Assembly (NCBI GenBank): GCA_035557095.1
Contig: DATMEB010000090.1
Span: 1-34,271 of the forward strand
Direction of reading: 5' to 3'
Length of the DNA: 34,271 nucleotides
Origin: JALZDI01 sp035557095
Lineage (GTDB): Bacteria > Actinomycetota > Actinomycetes > Propionibacteriales > Nocardioidaceae
Shown: one piece after another, positions 1 to 8,849 of the stretch
How positions within the stretch are numbered: position 1 is the first letter of the stretch
How the letters are laid out: every line of letters begins with the position of its first letter
The notes under the pieces: model-generated
Seen by the model: the letters and a program-made list of their open reading frames with translations, nothing else
Databases searched by the model: none
What the model was told of the DNA's origin: nothing
Position numbers and translations under genes: made by a program

Positions 1-374
1 TCGGTCTTGGCGTTGCCGTGCAGCACCAGCGAGGCCGGGTCCGCACCCGCCTTCAGCGCGGTGACGATCTCGCCGCCTCCGGCGACGTCGAGCCCGATCC
101 CCTCCTCGACCATGACCTTCTGCACCGCCGTGCAGGGGAAGGCCTTGGAGGCGAACACGAGACGCGAGTGCGCCCAGCGGGAGGCCAGCTCGTCCACGTA
201 CTCCCGCGCCCGCTCGCGCAGTGCCTCCTCGTCCACCACGAGCACCGGCGTCCCGTGCTCGTTCGCAAGATCCGAGGCGCGACAGCCGCCCAGCAGCAGC
301 ATCCCGTCGCCGTCCACCGCGGTGCCCGGCGGGAACAGCTCGAGCAGGTCGTGCACCACGAGACCGCCACTCAT
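1..374 (-). CDS. lysA: Diaminopimelate decarboxylase, N-terminal part (cut by window edge)
   Basis: This is the first ~124 residues of a PLP-dependent group IV decarboxylase, the family that turns meso-diaminopimelate into lysine. The segment FASKAFPC carries the expected Schiff-base lysine of the alanine-racemase-fold barrel. DVAGGGEIVTAL and LVLHGNAKT are the conserved pieces that follow it in LysA proteins. The start ATG at 374-372 (protein begins MSGGLVVHDLL) overlaps the stop of a 20-codon upstream ORF as ATGA. The catalytic C-terminal half lies outside the window, so a related amino-acid decarboxylase cannot be excluded. The family call rests on motifs I can see; the substrate is inferred. 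Confidence 0.85.
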   Translation of the reverse strand, partial: MSGGLVVHDLLELFPPGTAVDGDGMLLLGGCRASDLANEHGTPVLVVDEEALRERAREYVDELASRWAHSRLVFASKAFPCTAVQKVMVEEGIGLDVAGGGEIVTALKAGADPASLVLHGNAKT

Positions 375-433
375 GCGGTGCGGTCGAGGACGTCGCGGAC
401 GATGTCCATGGTGGTCTCATCGATCTCGTGCAT
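371..433 (-). CDS. Possible 20-aa leader ORF coupled to the decarboxylase
   Basis: A short ORF (MHEIDETTMDIVRDVLDRTA) stops exactly on the decarboxylase start, with the TGA sharing ATGA. The spacing to the purine-rich GAGGGG upstream is long, so initiation is uncertain. It may be a translational coupling leader or chance. It shows no attenuator-like run of Lys or Arg codons. Confidence 0.25.
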   Translation of the reverse strand: MHEIDETTMDIVRDVLDRTA

Positions 434-475
434 CGTCTCGTCGCACCCCTCGCGTTGGTGTCGTGACCGTGCCCG

Positions 476-1390
476 CTACCCGGCCTTGCCGGCGAGCTCC
501 TCGGCCCTTCCCCGTGGGACGAGGACGACGGGAACCGGCGAGTGCCGCAGGATCTTGGTCGCACGCGAGCCGAGGAACACCTGGGCGAGCGGGCCGATCG
601 GGCTGGAGCCGACGACCAGGACGTCGCCGTCGTCCCACGCGACGTCGTCGATCGCCGCGGCCCAGGCCTCACCCTGACCGATCACGGTCGCGACGTCACG
701 CGGCGGTGCCGGCAGCGCGCCGACCTGCTGACGCACCTCGCGCAGTCGCTCGCCCATCGTCGCGGTCCACTCCTGCAGCACCAGGTCCTCGGGCTCGGTG
801 CCCAACCGGGACGTGTACGCCACCCGCGACCAGACCGCGAACGACGCGATCCGCAGTGACGCCGCCAGACGGGACGCGATGTCGGCGGCCGCGACCACCA
901 GCCTGTCGGCGTGCTCGGACCCGTCGTACGCCGCGGTGACACGGGCGACCGTCGACCCGTCCTTGCACCGGAACCCGCGCGGTGCCAGCGCGACCGAGAT
1001 CGGCGAGCTGTGCAGCAGACGGTCGCTGACACTGCCCAGGACGACGTGGCCGAAGACACCGGCCGACGAGGACCCGAGCACGACGAGGTTCGCGGCATGC
1101 TCCCGGGCCACCTCCAGCAGACCTGCCGGTGCCGACCTGGCACGGTGCCGCAGGAACGTCGCGGTGATGTCGTCGGGCACGAGAGCTCGCGCCTCGTCGA
1201 GTGCGCGGTCGGCTACCGAGTCGAGGTACGCCTGGTACTCCGCGTCGACACGCGCCATTCCGGGCTGCCACGGTGCGGGCACGACGGCGCACACGACGAC
1301 GTCGTCGCCGGAGGCGCGAGCCAGCATCGCGGCCAGGTGCACCGCCGACTTGCCGCGCTCGTCGGGGGCATAGCCCACGATCATCGTCAT
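476..1390 (-). CDS. Universal stress protein with two Usp domains
   Basis: About 304 residues forming two consecutive UspA folds. Both halves end in the ATP-binding signature of the family: the first reads VVLGSSSAGVFGHVVLGSVSDRLL, split here as GSSSAG followed by LGSVSDRLL, and the second VVGSSPIG followed by LGSRATKILRHSPVPVVLV. The ATG at 1390 is preferred over TTG at 1396 because AGGGACGG sits before it. The start lies only 12 bases after the stop of the upstream permease, so the two are very likely one operon. Tandem Usp proteins are cytosolic ATP binders; in this position it probably modulates the permease or reports energy state (inference). No residue of the nucleotide-binding loops looks lost. 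Confidence 0.85.
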   Translation of the reverse strand: MTMIVGYAPDERGKSAVHLAAMLARASGDDVVVCAVVPAPWQPGMARVDAEYQAYLDSVADRALDEARALVPDDITATFLRHRARSAPAGLLEVAREHAANLVVLGSSSAGVFGHVVLGSVSDRLLHSSPISVALAPRGFRCKDGSTVARVTAAYDGSEHADRLVVAAADIASRLAASLRIASFAVWSRVAYTSRLGTEPEDLVLQEWTATMGERLREVRQQVGALPAPPRDVATVIGQGEAWAAAIDDVAWDDGDVLVVGSSPIGPLAQVFLGSRATKILRHSPVPVVLVPRGRAEELAGKAG

Positions 1391-1402
1391 CGGCAACCGT
1401 CC

Positions 1403-2839
1403 CTAGTCGTGGGGCAACCCGACATGCTCGTGCCTGCCGAGATGCGAGTGTCCCCGTCCGTACAGGAAGTACCACACGATCGCCACGCCGACCCAGATGA
1501 GGAACACGGCGATAGTGACCCCATCCAGACCCTGGATGATCCAGATGCAGCCCGCGATCGACAGCAGCGGAAGCACGGGATACAGCGGGACCTTGAAGCC
1601 ACGTGGCAGCTCGGGATGCGTCTGCCGCAACACCATCACGCCGATCGAGACGACGAGGAAGGCGACCAGCGTGCCGATGCTCGTCATCTCGGCGAGGAAG
1701 TCGATCGGGATCAGCCCGGCCAGCAGGGAGACCACCGCTGCCACGATGATCGTGTTCCGCACCGGCGTCAGCGTGCGCGGGTTCACCTTGTGGAACACAG
1801 CCGGAAGCATGCCGTCTCGGCCGATCGCGAACAGGATGCGGGTCTGCCCGTAGAGCGTGACCAGCGTGACACTGAAGATCGAGATGACCGCACCGGCGGC
1901 CAGCGTCGTGGCCGGCCAGGTGGAACCGGTGACGTTCTCGAGAATCGTCGCCAGGCCGGCCTCCTGGCCTTCGAACTGCTCCGCCGGCTGGGCGGCGACC
2001 GCGACCACGGCGACGAGGATGTACAGGGTCGTCACGGTGACGAGAGCGATGAGGATCGCCAGTGGCATGGTGCGCCGGGGGTTCTTGACCTCCTCGCCGG
2101 CCGTCGACACCGCGTCGAGCCCGATGTAGGAGAAGAAGATGATGCCGGCTGCGGACGTGATGCCGGCGAAGCCGAACGGTGCGAAGTCGGCCAGGTTGTC
2201 GGAGTTCCAGCCCTGCAGCCCGACCACGATGAACAGGGCCAGCACACCGATCTTGATCATGACCATGACGGCGTTGATCTTGGCGGACTCGCTGGCGCCG
2301 CGGATGAGCAGGAACGCGCACATGGCGACCAGGATGACCGCCGGGAGGTTGAACACACCGCCCTGTTCAGGTGCTTGCGAGAGGCTGAGCGGGATCCGGA
2401 CACCGAGGAGGTTGTCGAGCAGCTGGTTGAGGTACTGCGACCAGCCCACGGCGACCGCGGCGGACGAGACACCGTACTCCAGCAGCAGGCAGGCCGCCAC
2501 GCCCATCGCGGGCAGCTCCCCGAGCGTGGCGTAGGCGTACGAGTACGACGACCCCGCGACCGGTACTGCGCTGGCCAGCTCGGCGTAGCAGATCGCGGTC
2601 AGGCCGGCCACCGCACCGGCGATGACGAACGACCAGATGACCGCGGGTCCCGCTTCCGGCACCGCCTCCGTCAGGATGATGAAGATCCCGGTCCCGATGG
2701 TGGCGCCGATGCCGAACATCGACAGCTGGAACAGGCCGATGCTGCGGGCCAGCTCGCTCTTGCCGGTGTCGGCCCCGGTCTCCGTGGTCATCTCGGTGAC
2801 CGGTTTGCGGCGGAAGACCTGCTGAACCAAGGACGCCAT
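1403..2839 (-). CDS. APC-superfamily amino-acid permease
   Basis: A 478-residue polytopic membrane protein of the amino acid-polyamine-organocation family. Residues after the first 40 show the helix 1 signature FGIGATIGTGIFI, followed by regularly spaced hydrophobic helices, about 12 in all. FSYIGLDAVSTAGEE matches the conserved helix 6 region of cationic amino-acid transporters (CAT group), so uptake or exchange of Lys, Arg or a similar amino acid is likely but not proven. The ATG at 2839 has a strong GGGGGAGGG ribosome site; the frame stays open 22 codons further upstream without an equally good site. The C-terminus is rich in His (GRGHSHLGRHEH). The Usp gene follows at once, echoing permease-Usp fusions known in actinobacteria. 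Confidence 0.88.
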   Translation of the reverse strand: MASLVQQVFRRKPVTEMTTETGADTGKSELARSIGLFQLSMFGIGATIGTGIFIILTEAVPEAGPAVIWSFVIAGAVAGLTAICYAELASAVPVAGSSYSYAYATLGELPAMGVAACLLLEYGVSSAAVAVGWSQYLNQLLDNLLGVRIPLSLSQAPEQGGVFNLPAVILVAMCAFLLIRGASESAKINAVMVMIKIGVLALFIVVGLQGWNSDNLADFAPFGFAGITSAAGIIFFSYIGLDAVSTAGEEVKNPRRTMPLAILIALVTVTTLYILVAVVAVAAQPAEQFEGQEAGLATILENVTGSTWPATTLAAGAVISIFSVTLVTLYGQTRILFAIGRDGMLPAVFHKVNPRTLTPVRNTIIVAAVVSLLAGLIPIDFLAEMTSIGTLVAFLVVSIGVMVLRQTHPELPRGFKVPLYPVLPLLSIAGCIWIIQGLDGVTIAVFLIWVGVAIVWYFLYGRGHSHLGRHEHVGLPHD

Positions 2840-3028
2840 GATCCCTCCCCCATGTGCGACCCACCCGGGGGCGTCAGGCACGGGCCCCTTCTCGGAGTCT
2901 GGCACTGGTGGGCGCTCGAGGGAATAGCTCGACCTTCCACCGCCGGTCCGCGACGCAGCAGTAAACGTGACGAGAAGGGTCTGTGCTGCGCCTGCCCGGT
3001 GTGGCCCGCGTGGCCGTCGTCGGCCGGC

Positions 3029-3892
3029 TCAGCTGCTGCGGATGATGTCGCGCAGCACCTGCGGATAGTTCGTGATGACGCCGTCGACCTGCCACTCGAT
3101 CGCGGTGTACATGTCCTGCCCGGCGTTCACGGTCCACACGTGTGTCTCCAGGCCGTGCGCGTGGATCCGCTCGACCGTGTCCTCGTCGATCGCGCCCAGT
3201 GCGGGGTTGATCTGCTGCGCCCACGTGGCCGCCGCCGTGATCTCGGCCTCGGTCGGGTCGGTGCCGTAGAGCAGGCCAACCGGTACGTCGGGAGCGAGGT
3301 CCTTGTACTGGCGCAGCCACACGTGGTCGAAGGACTGCATCACGACCCGGTCGTCCCGCAGCGCACGGTTGAACGCCGGCAGCGAACGCAGCTCCTTGTC
3401 GAGGTCGCGCTCGATGCCGGGGTAGAGCGCGGGCGACTTCGGCTCCAGCAGCATGCCGGCCTTGCGCCCGACCGTGTTGACCCACTCCTCGAGCGTGGGC
3501 ACCTCCTGCCCGGCGAACCGGGGCGCGAACCACGAGCCCGCGTCGAGGCGCTTGATCTCCTCGAGGGTGAAGTCGCCGACGTTCCACGGCGCGCGGGCGG
3601 GGAAGACCTGCTCCACGTCGGTGGTGCGGTCGAGCGTGGTGTCGTGGATGATCACCAGCTCACCGTCGCGGGTGCGCTGGATGTCGTTCTCGACGACGTC
3701 GGAGTCGTGCCGGATGGCCAGCCTCACGGCGGCGAGCGTGTTCTCCGGCGCGGCGCCGGACGAGCCACGGTGGGCGATGACCTCGACGTCGGAGTCGGTG
3801 GCCGCGACGGCGGGTGAGGCGAACCCGAGCACGGCCAGGAGTGGCACGAGCGACGCGAGGACGGCGGCAAGGGCACGTGCGGTGCGGTGCAT
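3029..3892 (-). CDS. Secreted glycerophosphodiester phosphodiesterase
   Basis: 287 residues with a Sec signal peptide: basic start (MHRTAR), hydrophobic core, and a cleavage-like AVAA at about residues 28-31. The mature part opens with VIAHRGSSGAAPENT, the HRG and ENT metal and acid/base motif of the GDPD family, followed by ENDIQRTRDGELVIIHD with the second metal and histidine motif. The late WTVN segment is also typical. It hydrolyses glycerophosphodiesters to sn-glycerol-3-phosphate and an alcohol outside the membrane, so phosphate or glycerol scavenging is likely. Length is normal for an extracellular GDPD. It stands alone, with a small GGCCG-TCGT-CGGCC hairpin (3012-3025) just after the stop. 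Confidence 0.9.
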   Translation of the reverse strand: MHRTARALAAVLASLVPLLAVLGFASPAVAATDSDVEVIAHRGSSGAAPENTLAAVRLAIRHDSDVVENDIQRTRDGELVIIHDTTLDRTTDVEQVFPARAPWNVGDFTLEEIKRLDAGSWFAPRFAGQEVPTLEEWVNTVGRKAGMLLEPKSPALYPGIERDLDKELRSLPAFNRALRDDRVVMQSFDHVWLRQYKDLAPDVPVGLLYGTDPTEAEITAAATWAQQINPALGAIDEDTVERIHAHGLETHVWTVNAGQDMYTAIEWQVDGVITNYPQVLRDIIRSS

Positions 3893-4196
3893 GTTTCCCT
3901 CTCGACGGTCTGGTCGGCCCCCGAGCGGCCGACGCTAACTGACGTTGACCGCCGAACGCGAACCCGCGGTGACGCCCGGATCAACCGCGGCTGACGTTCC
4001 GGCGAGCGGTGTCTGCGCACCACACAGGCCCCAGAGCTCCTCCGAAGAATGGTGGCTCCCGCTGGTCACGCTGGCCCCGGACAGCCCGCGCTTCCCACAG
4101 CCCGCGATGGCCCCAGCAGCGATGACGCCCGCCCGCGCTGGGGGATCTCGTCATCGCGACCCCCGTGCGGCAGGCGGCACGGTCAGGACGGCAAGG
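3893..4196. other. Intergenic region between the GDPD and beta-glucosidase genes
   Basis: About 304 bases without a convincing gene. It should hold the promoter of the phosphodiesterase (leftward) and the 3' end of the beta-glucosidase transcript. I could not pick a promoter with confidence. A 14-base tandem duplication (4181-4194 and 4195-4208) crosses the stop codon of the glucosidase at the right edge. Confidence 0.4.
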
Positions 4197-5633
4197 TCAG
4201 GACGGCAAGGCGTTGGCCGCGACCACGTCGGCGTACCACTGGGCGGAATCCTTGGGAGTACGCACGAGCGTGTCGTAGTCGATGTGCACGATGCCGAACC
4301 GCTTCGAGTAGCCCAGCGCCCACTCGAAGTTGTCCAGGAACGACCAGAGGTAGTAGCCGCGGACGTCGGCCCCGGCCTGGATCGCCGCGTGCACCGCCGC
4401 GAGATGGCTGTGGAGGTACTCGATCCGCCGGTCGTCGCGGACCCGCCCGTCCTCGTCCGGGCCGTCGGGGTAGGCGCAGCCGTTCTCGGTGACGGTGATC
4501 GGCACCTCGGGGTAGTCGCGGTGCACGCGCACGAGCAGGTCCGTGAACGCCTGCGGCAGGATCCGCCATCCCATGTCGGTGTACGGACCGTGCTGTGGGT
4601 ACGAGCACGCCCGGTCGGTGCCCGGCCACGGCACCGGAAGCTCTCGCGCGCCGGGGTCGCTGGTCCAGCGCCCGGTGGCGGTGCTCGCCTCGTCGCCCTC
4701 CGGCGGCGGGGCGCCCACGGTGCTCGGGGTGTAGAAGTTCACCCCGAGCATGTCCAGCGGACCGTGGATCGCGGCCAGGTCCTCGTCATGGACGAACGAC
4801 CATTCGGTGATGTGCCGCGTCTCGTCGAGCAGCGTGTCGGGGTAGTGCCCCCGCAGCACGGGGTCGAGGAAGATCCGGTTCGCCATGCGGTCGACGTGCT
4901 CGGCCGCAGCCCGGTCGACCGGGCCGTCGGTCAGCGGGTAGACCTGCGCAAGGTTGAGCGTCAGCGAGACCCCTGTATGACCTGGTGAGGCCGTGCGGAT
5001 CGCCTGTGCCGCGAGGCCGTGGGAGAGGTTGAGGTGGTGCGCCGCTGCCAGCGACGTGGCGTTGTCCCGGACGCCGGGGGCGTGCACGCCGCTGGCGTAG
5101 CCGAGGAACGCCGAGCACCACGGCTCGTTGAGCGTGGTGATCATGGGCAGCCGGTCACCGAACGCCTCGGCGACCACGCCGGCGTACTCGGCGAACTGCA
5201 ACGCGGTGTCGCGCGCCGCCCAGCCGCCGACGTCCTGGCACGCCTGCGGGAGGTCCCAGTGGTACAGCGTCGCCAGCGGGGAGATGCCGCGGGCGAGCAG
5301 GCCGTCGACGAGCCGGTCGTAGAACGCCACGCCGTCGGGGTTGACCGCACCCGACCCGTCCGGGATGACCCGCGGCCACGCGATCGAGAACCGGTACGCC
5401 GGCAGGCCGAGCGAGGCCATCAGGTCGAGGTCGTCGTCCACCCGGTGGTAGTGGTCGCACGCCACGTCACCCGTGTCGCCGTTGCGCACGTTGCCGTCGA
5501 CGCGGCAGAACGTGTCCCAGATGCTCGTACCGCGGCCGTCCTCGCCGACGCCGCCCTCGATCTGGTACGCCGCCGTCGCGCTCCCCCAGGTGAAACCCTC
5601 CGGAAAGGCCAACGGCCCCGTCGCCGTGCTCAT
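4197..5633 (-). CDS. GH1 family beta-glucosidase
   Basis: 478 residues, normal length for glycoside hydrolase family 1. The N-terminus FPEGFTWGSATAAYQIEG is the family signature. The acid/base glutamate is E170 in TLNEP and the nucleophile is E383 in VTENG. W and E residues near the C-terminus (GYYLWSFLDNFEWALGY) form the aglycone and sugar site. No signal peptide is visible, so it should act on beta-glucosides or cellobiose after uptake. The ATG at 5633 (MSTATGPLAF) is chosen because the GH1 fold starts right after it; ATG at 5642 is an alternative. It is divergent from the MFS exporter. The last codons (LPS-stop) lie in a 14-base tandem repeat. Confidence 0.93.
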   Translation of the reverse strand: MSTATGPLAFPEGFTWGSATAAYQIEGGVGEDGRGTSIWDTFCRVDGNVRNGDTGDVACDHYHRVDDDLDLMASLGLPAYRFSIAWPRVIPDGSGAVNPDGVAFYDRLVDGLLARGISPLATLYHWDLPQACQDVGGWAARDTALQFAEYAGVVAEAFGDRLPMITTLNEPWCSAFLGYASGVHAPGVRDNATSLAAAHHLNLSHGLAAQAIRTASPGHTGVSLTLNLAQVYPLTDGPVDRAAAEHVDRMANRIFLDPVLRGHYPDTLLDETRHITEWSFVHDEDLAAIHGPLDMLGVNFYTPSTVGAPPPEGDEASTATGRWTSDPGARELPVPWPGTDRACSYPQHGPYTDMGWRILPQAFTDLLVRVHRDYPEVPITVTENGCAYPDGPDEDGRVRDDRRIEYLHSHLAAVHAAIQAGADVRGYYLWSFLDNFEWALGYSKRFGIVHIDYDTLVRTPKDSAQWYADVVAANALPS

Positions 5634-5770
5634 GCGCCACATCCTGGCATCTCCTCGGATCGGCGTGCCCACGACCGCGCACCGACGTCGCCGAGGTCGT
5701 TGCGTCGTTGGTGTCGGCAGGGCAGCGGGGGCACGATGGGGGCAAGTGCCTACGGGGAGGGGGTCGGGCG

Positions 5771-7327
5771 ATGGCGACCGTGGACGAGTCGCGCCTGCTG
5801 TCCTCCCGCGAACCGGCGGGGCGGTGGGTGCTGTTCGCGACCGTTCTCGGCACCGGCATCGCCTTCCTGGACGCGACCGTCGTCAACATCGCGCTGCCGG
5901 CGATCGGCCGCGACCTCGACACCGAGCTGGCCGGACTGCAGTGGACGGTGAACGGCTACACGCTCACGCTGGCGTCGTTCATCCTGCTCGGCGGGTCGCT
6001 CGGTGACCGCTTCGGGCGGCGCCGGATCTTCGTGTTCGGGGTGGTGTGGTTCGCGGTCGCGTCCCTGCTGTGCGGCCTCGCGCCCAACGTGGAGACACTG
6101 GTGGCCGCTCGGGCCCTGCAGGGCATCGGCGGCGCCCTGCTGACACCGGGCAGCCTGGCGATCCTGCAGGCGTCGTTCGTGGAGCAGGACCGCGGAAAGG
6201 TGATCGGCGCGTGGTCCGGCCTGAGTGGACTCGCGGGCGCGATCGGTCCGTTTCTCGGCGGGTGGCTGGTGGAGACAGCGACCTGGCGGCTGGTGTTCCT
6301 GATCAACGTCCCGCTGGCGGCGCTGGTGGTCGTCGTCTGCCTGCGGCACGTGCCCGAGAGCATGGACCCGCGCGCTCCGCGACGGTTCGACATCGTCGGC
6401 TCGGTGCTCTGCGCGGCCGGGCTGGCAGGGCTGACGTACGGCCTGATCGCGTGGGGAGAGACCGGCACAGCCACGCTCTCCGCGGTGCTCGCGCTGGCCG
6501 GAGGGCTGGGCGCACTGGTGCTGTTCGTCCTCGTCGAGAGGTCGTCCGGGCACCCGATGATGCCGCTGGACGTGTTCGGCTCCCCGGTCTTCCGCGCGGT
6601 CAACCTGGTGACCTTCGCGGTGTACGCCGCACTGGGCGGCCTCTTCTTCATGCTGGTGATCACCCTGCAGGTGGTGGCCGGGTTCTCACCGATACTGGCC
6701 GGGACCGCGCTCCTCCCGGTCACCGCGATCATGCTGCTGCTGTCGGCCTGGGCCGGTGGCTTCGGGCAGCGGGTGGGTCCGCGTATCCCGATGACCTTCG
6801 GCCCGGTCGTCGCGGCTGCGGGGCTGTTGCTGCTCTCCCGGATCGGAGCGGGGGCGAGCTACGTCGTCGACGTGCTGCCCGGTGTGGTCGTCTTCGGCCT
6901 GGGCCTGTCGCTGACAGTCGCACCGCTGACGGCCACGGTGCTGGCGTCCGCCTCACAGCGGCACGCCGGTGTGGCCAGCGGCGTCAACAACGCGATCGCG
7001 CGGTCGGCCGGGCTGCTGATCGTGGCCGCACTGCCCCTGCTGGTCGGTCTCAGCGGCGACGCCTACGCCGACCCGCTCCTGCTCGAACCCGCCTTTGCGC
7101 AGTCCATGTTGCTCTGCGCGGGCCTGCTCCTCGTCGGCGGCGTGCTCTCGGCGGTGTCGCTGCGCCCGGCCGCCAAGCGCGCCAAGACCCCCGAGCCGGA
7201 GGCCGCTGAGACCCGGGCCGAGGTTGCCGAGGTCGAGCCGAGCCCGTGCCGCGTGCACTGTGCGATCGCAGGGACGCCGCTGCAGCCGTCGACGCAGGCC
7301 CCGCCACCCACCCAGACACGCGCCTGA
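5771..7327 (+). CDS. MFS transporter, DHA2 (EmrB/QacA-like) drug exporter
   Basis: 518 residues with about 14 predicted membrane helices, the number expected for the DHA2 group of proton-driven multidrug exporters. FLDATVVNIALPAI is the helix 1 signature, GGSLGDRFGRRRIF is motif A in the loop between helices 2 and 3, and GIGGALLTPGSLAILQASF holds the antiporter motif C region. The C-terminus is a hydrophilic, Pro/Thr/Glu-rich tail after the last helix. The ATG at 5771 follows GGGGAGGGGG; the frame is open 63 bases further upstream. Substrate unknown. It is divergent from the glucosidase and no TetR-type regulator lies next to it. Confidence 0.9.
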   Translation: MATVDESRLLSSREPAGRWVLFATVLGTGIAFLDATVVNIALPAIGRDLDTELAGLQWTVNGYTLTLASFILLGGSLGDRFGRRRIFVFGVVWFAVASLLCGLAPNVETLVAARALQGIGGALLTPGSLAILQASFVEQDRGKVIGAWSGLSGLAGAIGPFLGGWLVETATWRLVFLINVPLAALVVVVCLRHVPESMDPRAPRRFDIVGSVLCAAGLAGLTYGLIAWGETGTATLSAVLALAGGLGALVLFVLVERSSGHPMMPLDVFGSPVFRAVNLVTFAVYAALGGLFFMLVITLQVVAGFSPILAGTALLPVTAIMLLLSAWAGGFGQRVGPRIPMTFGPVVAAAGLLLLSRIGAGASYVVDVLPGVVVFGLGLSLTVAPLTATVLASASQRHAGVASGVNNAIARSAGLLIVAALPLLVGLSGDAYADPLLLEPAFAQSMLLCAGLLLVGGVLSAVSLRPAAKRAKTPEPEAAETRAEVAEVEPSPCRVHCAIAGTPLQPSTQAPPPTQTRA

Positions 7328-7438
7328 GCGATCCGGGACGGACGACCACCAGAGGGCCGGCGATTTCCCGGAGACGGCAACGTGCGCATCCGGCGAAAGC
7401 TACGGTGAGAAGCAGGGACACAGCAGGGGGGATGAACC

Positions 7439-7603
7439 GTGAAGCTCGCCGACCAACCGTTGTTCACCAGCGCCGTGGCCCTGGTCACGTTGAGCGCTGT
7501 ACATCAGGTGCGGCCACTTCCGTGGACGTGGTGGGCGACCTGGGGGGCCTGGACCGCCCTCGCGACCGCGGAGACCGCTCGCGGCATCCGGGTGAGGACC
7601 TGA
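7439..7603 (+). CDS. Possible 54-aa Trp-rich small membrane protein
   Basis: GTG start preceded by a GGGGGGA ribosome site, stop TGA at 7601. The peptide runs VKLADQPLFTSAVALV at its start and has a Trp-rich middle (WTWWATWGAW), consistent with one or two short membrane segments. It is too short for routine gene calling and I know no family for it. It ends five bases before the converging esterase gene. Good ribosome site and plausible composition favour a real gene; only conservation would prove it. Confidence 0.45.
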   Translation: MKLADQPLFTSAVALVTLSAVHQVRPLPWTWWATWGAWTALATAETARGIRVRT

Positions 7604-7607
7604 CGCG

Positions 7608-8648
7608 TCAGCGCGCGTCGGCCGGCGCGATCCGGTCGGCCAGCCACGCGAGCGAGAGCGGGTAGCGGTAGTCGATCCCGCCGTGCCCGGCGTCGAAGAG
7701 CTCGAACTGGATCCGGTCCTCGGGCACGCCCGCATCGACGATCTCGCGCCGGAACGCCTCCGCGCCGATGTCGAGGTACCACTCGTCCCTGGTGCCTCCG
7801 TCGATCCACACCGCACGCCAGGACCGCACCGCGTCGGCGTACCGCTCCACCATGCGCACCGGGTCCCAGTCGAGCCAGCGCTGCCACAGGTCGGGCAGCA
7901 GCCGGCCGGTCGTGGTGTCGAACGGAAGTCGCGGCGTGCCGTCGGGGTCGGCCGAGAAGCACGCGGCGACCCCGAGCATCATCAGCAGCGTCTGGTCGGC
8001 CTCCTTGGTGAACGCCGTACGCGAGCGGAAGTCGTCCCACCACCGGGTGATGTCGCCGTCGTAGTCGCGCAGCTGCCTGACCGACTGCGCGAACTCAGGG
8101 ATGTAGGTGAACTCGTACAGCGCGTCGCCGGCGTGCGTGGCCAGCGCACCGAAGAGATCCGGTCGCAGCATCGGCGTGATCATGGCGCCGAAACCACCGC
8201 TGGACTTGCCCATGATCGCCCGATGGTCGCGGTCGGCCAGCGTCCGGTATCTGGCGTCGACGAACGGGACGACCTCGTCGCACAGGTACGAGTGGTAGGC
8301 ACCGGTGCCCGGTGAGTCGACGAACTGGCTTCCGCCGTACGCCGTCCATGCGTCGACGTACACCACGATCGTCGGCGGCGCCTCGCCGCGCGCGAACACG
8401 GCGTCCGCGGTCTCGACGAACGGCCGCCGGAACGGCATGCGGTTGCGCCACATGGCGAGGTGCCCGGTGTAGCCCTGGATGACGTACACCGAGGAGTACT
8501 CGCGCCCGGTGTCGTCGTCGTAGCCCGGCGGGATGTACACCCACAAGGGCCGCTCGTGCGGGTCGTCCAACGGGTTGCCGCGCAGCAGCGCGCTCTCGAG
8601 GACGTGCTCCTCGAGGCGTCCGGCGAGCTCGGCGGACCAGGGCAGCAT
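7608..8648 (-). CDS. Esterase, alpha/beta hydrolase of the EsteraseD/Fes type
   Basis: 346 residues resembling the PF00756 esterase family (antigen 85, enterochelin esterase and S-formylglutathione hydrolase relatives). The early segment PLWVYIPPGYDDD leads into the fold; the nucleophile elbow is GKSSGG with Ser149, and a C-terminal FDAGHGGIDYRYP supplies the likely catalytic His. The Asp or Glu of the triad is not assigned. No signal peptide is seen, so it is probably cytosolic. The ATG at 8648 follows AGGGA at a good distance; a GTG two codons upstream is possible. Substrate unknown. It is divergent from the glycosyltransferase. Confidence 0.82.
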   Translation of the reverse strand: MLPWSAELAGRLEEHVLESALLRGNPLDDPHERPLWVYIPPGYDDDTGREYSSVYVIQGYTGHLAMWRNRMPFRRPFVETADAVFARGEAPPTIVVYVDAWTAYGGSQFVDSPGTGAYHSYLCDEVVPFVDARYRTLADRDHRAIMGKSSGGFGAMITPMLRPDLFGALATHAGDALYEFTYIPEFAQSVRQLRDYDGDITRWWDDFRSRTAFTKEADQTLLMMLGVAACFSADPDGTPRLPFDTTTGRLLPDLWQRWLDWDPVRMVERYADAVRSWRAVWIDGGTRDEWYLDIGAEAFRREIVDAGVPEDRIQFELFDAGHGGIDYRYPLSLAWLADRIAPADAR

Positions 8649-8793
8649 CGACACGTCCCTCACCCTACGTCCCGGCGTGACGCGCCGATCGCAGCTGGGC
8701 CGAGAGTGCCATCGAGATCGAGGGACGCTCGTAGCGGCGTCCGGACGCCCCCTCGGCGCGCCAGGCCGGACCTCGCGCGTCACCGTCGAAACC

Positions 8794-8823
8794 TGCACAT
8801 TCTCGACTTCTCGTCCATAGAAT
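8794..8823 (+). promoter_or_regulatory. Candidate sigma70-type promoter of the glycosyltransferase operon
   Basis: TGCACA at 8794-8799 and TAGAAT at 8818-8823 with an 18-base spacer resemble -35 and -10 boxes (4/6 and 5/6 matches). The start codon is about 25 bases downstream. Judged by eye only. Confidence 0.35.
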
Positions 8824-8849
8824 TCCCTCGACGATGCTGACACCTGGGG

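Noticed and set aside
696..2321. 541-codon minus-strand frame across the permease and Usp genes
   Set aside because: Arg/Gly/His-rich shadow frame of the real permease and Usp genes.
911..3817. Very long open frame on the plus strand (968 codons)
   Set aside because: It is the complement of three clear minus-strand genes (Usp, APC permease, GDPD); its translation is Arg/Asp/Gly-rich and shows no domain.
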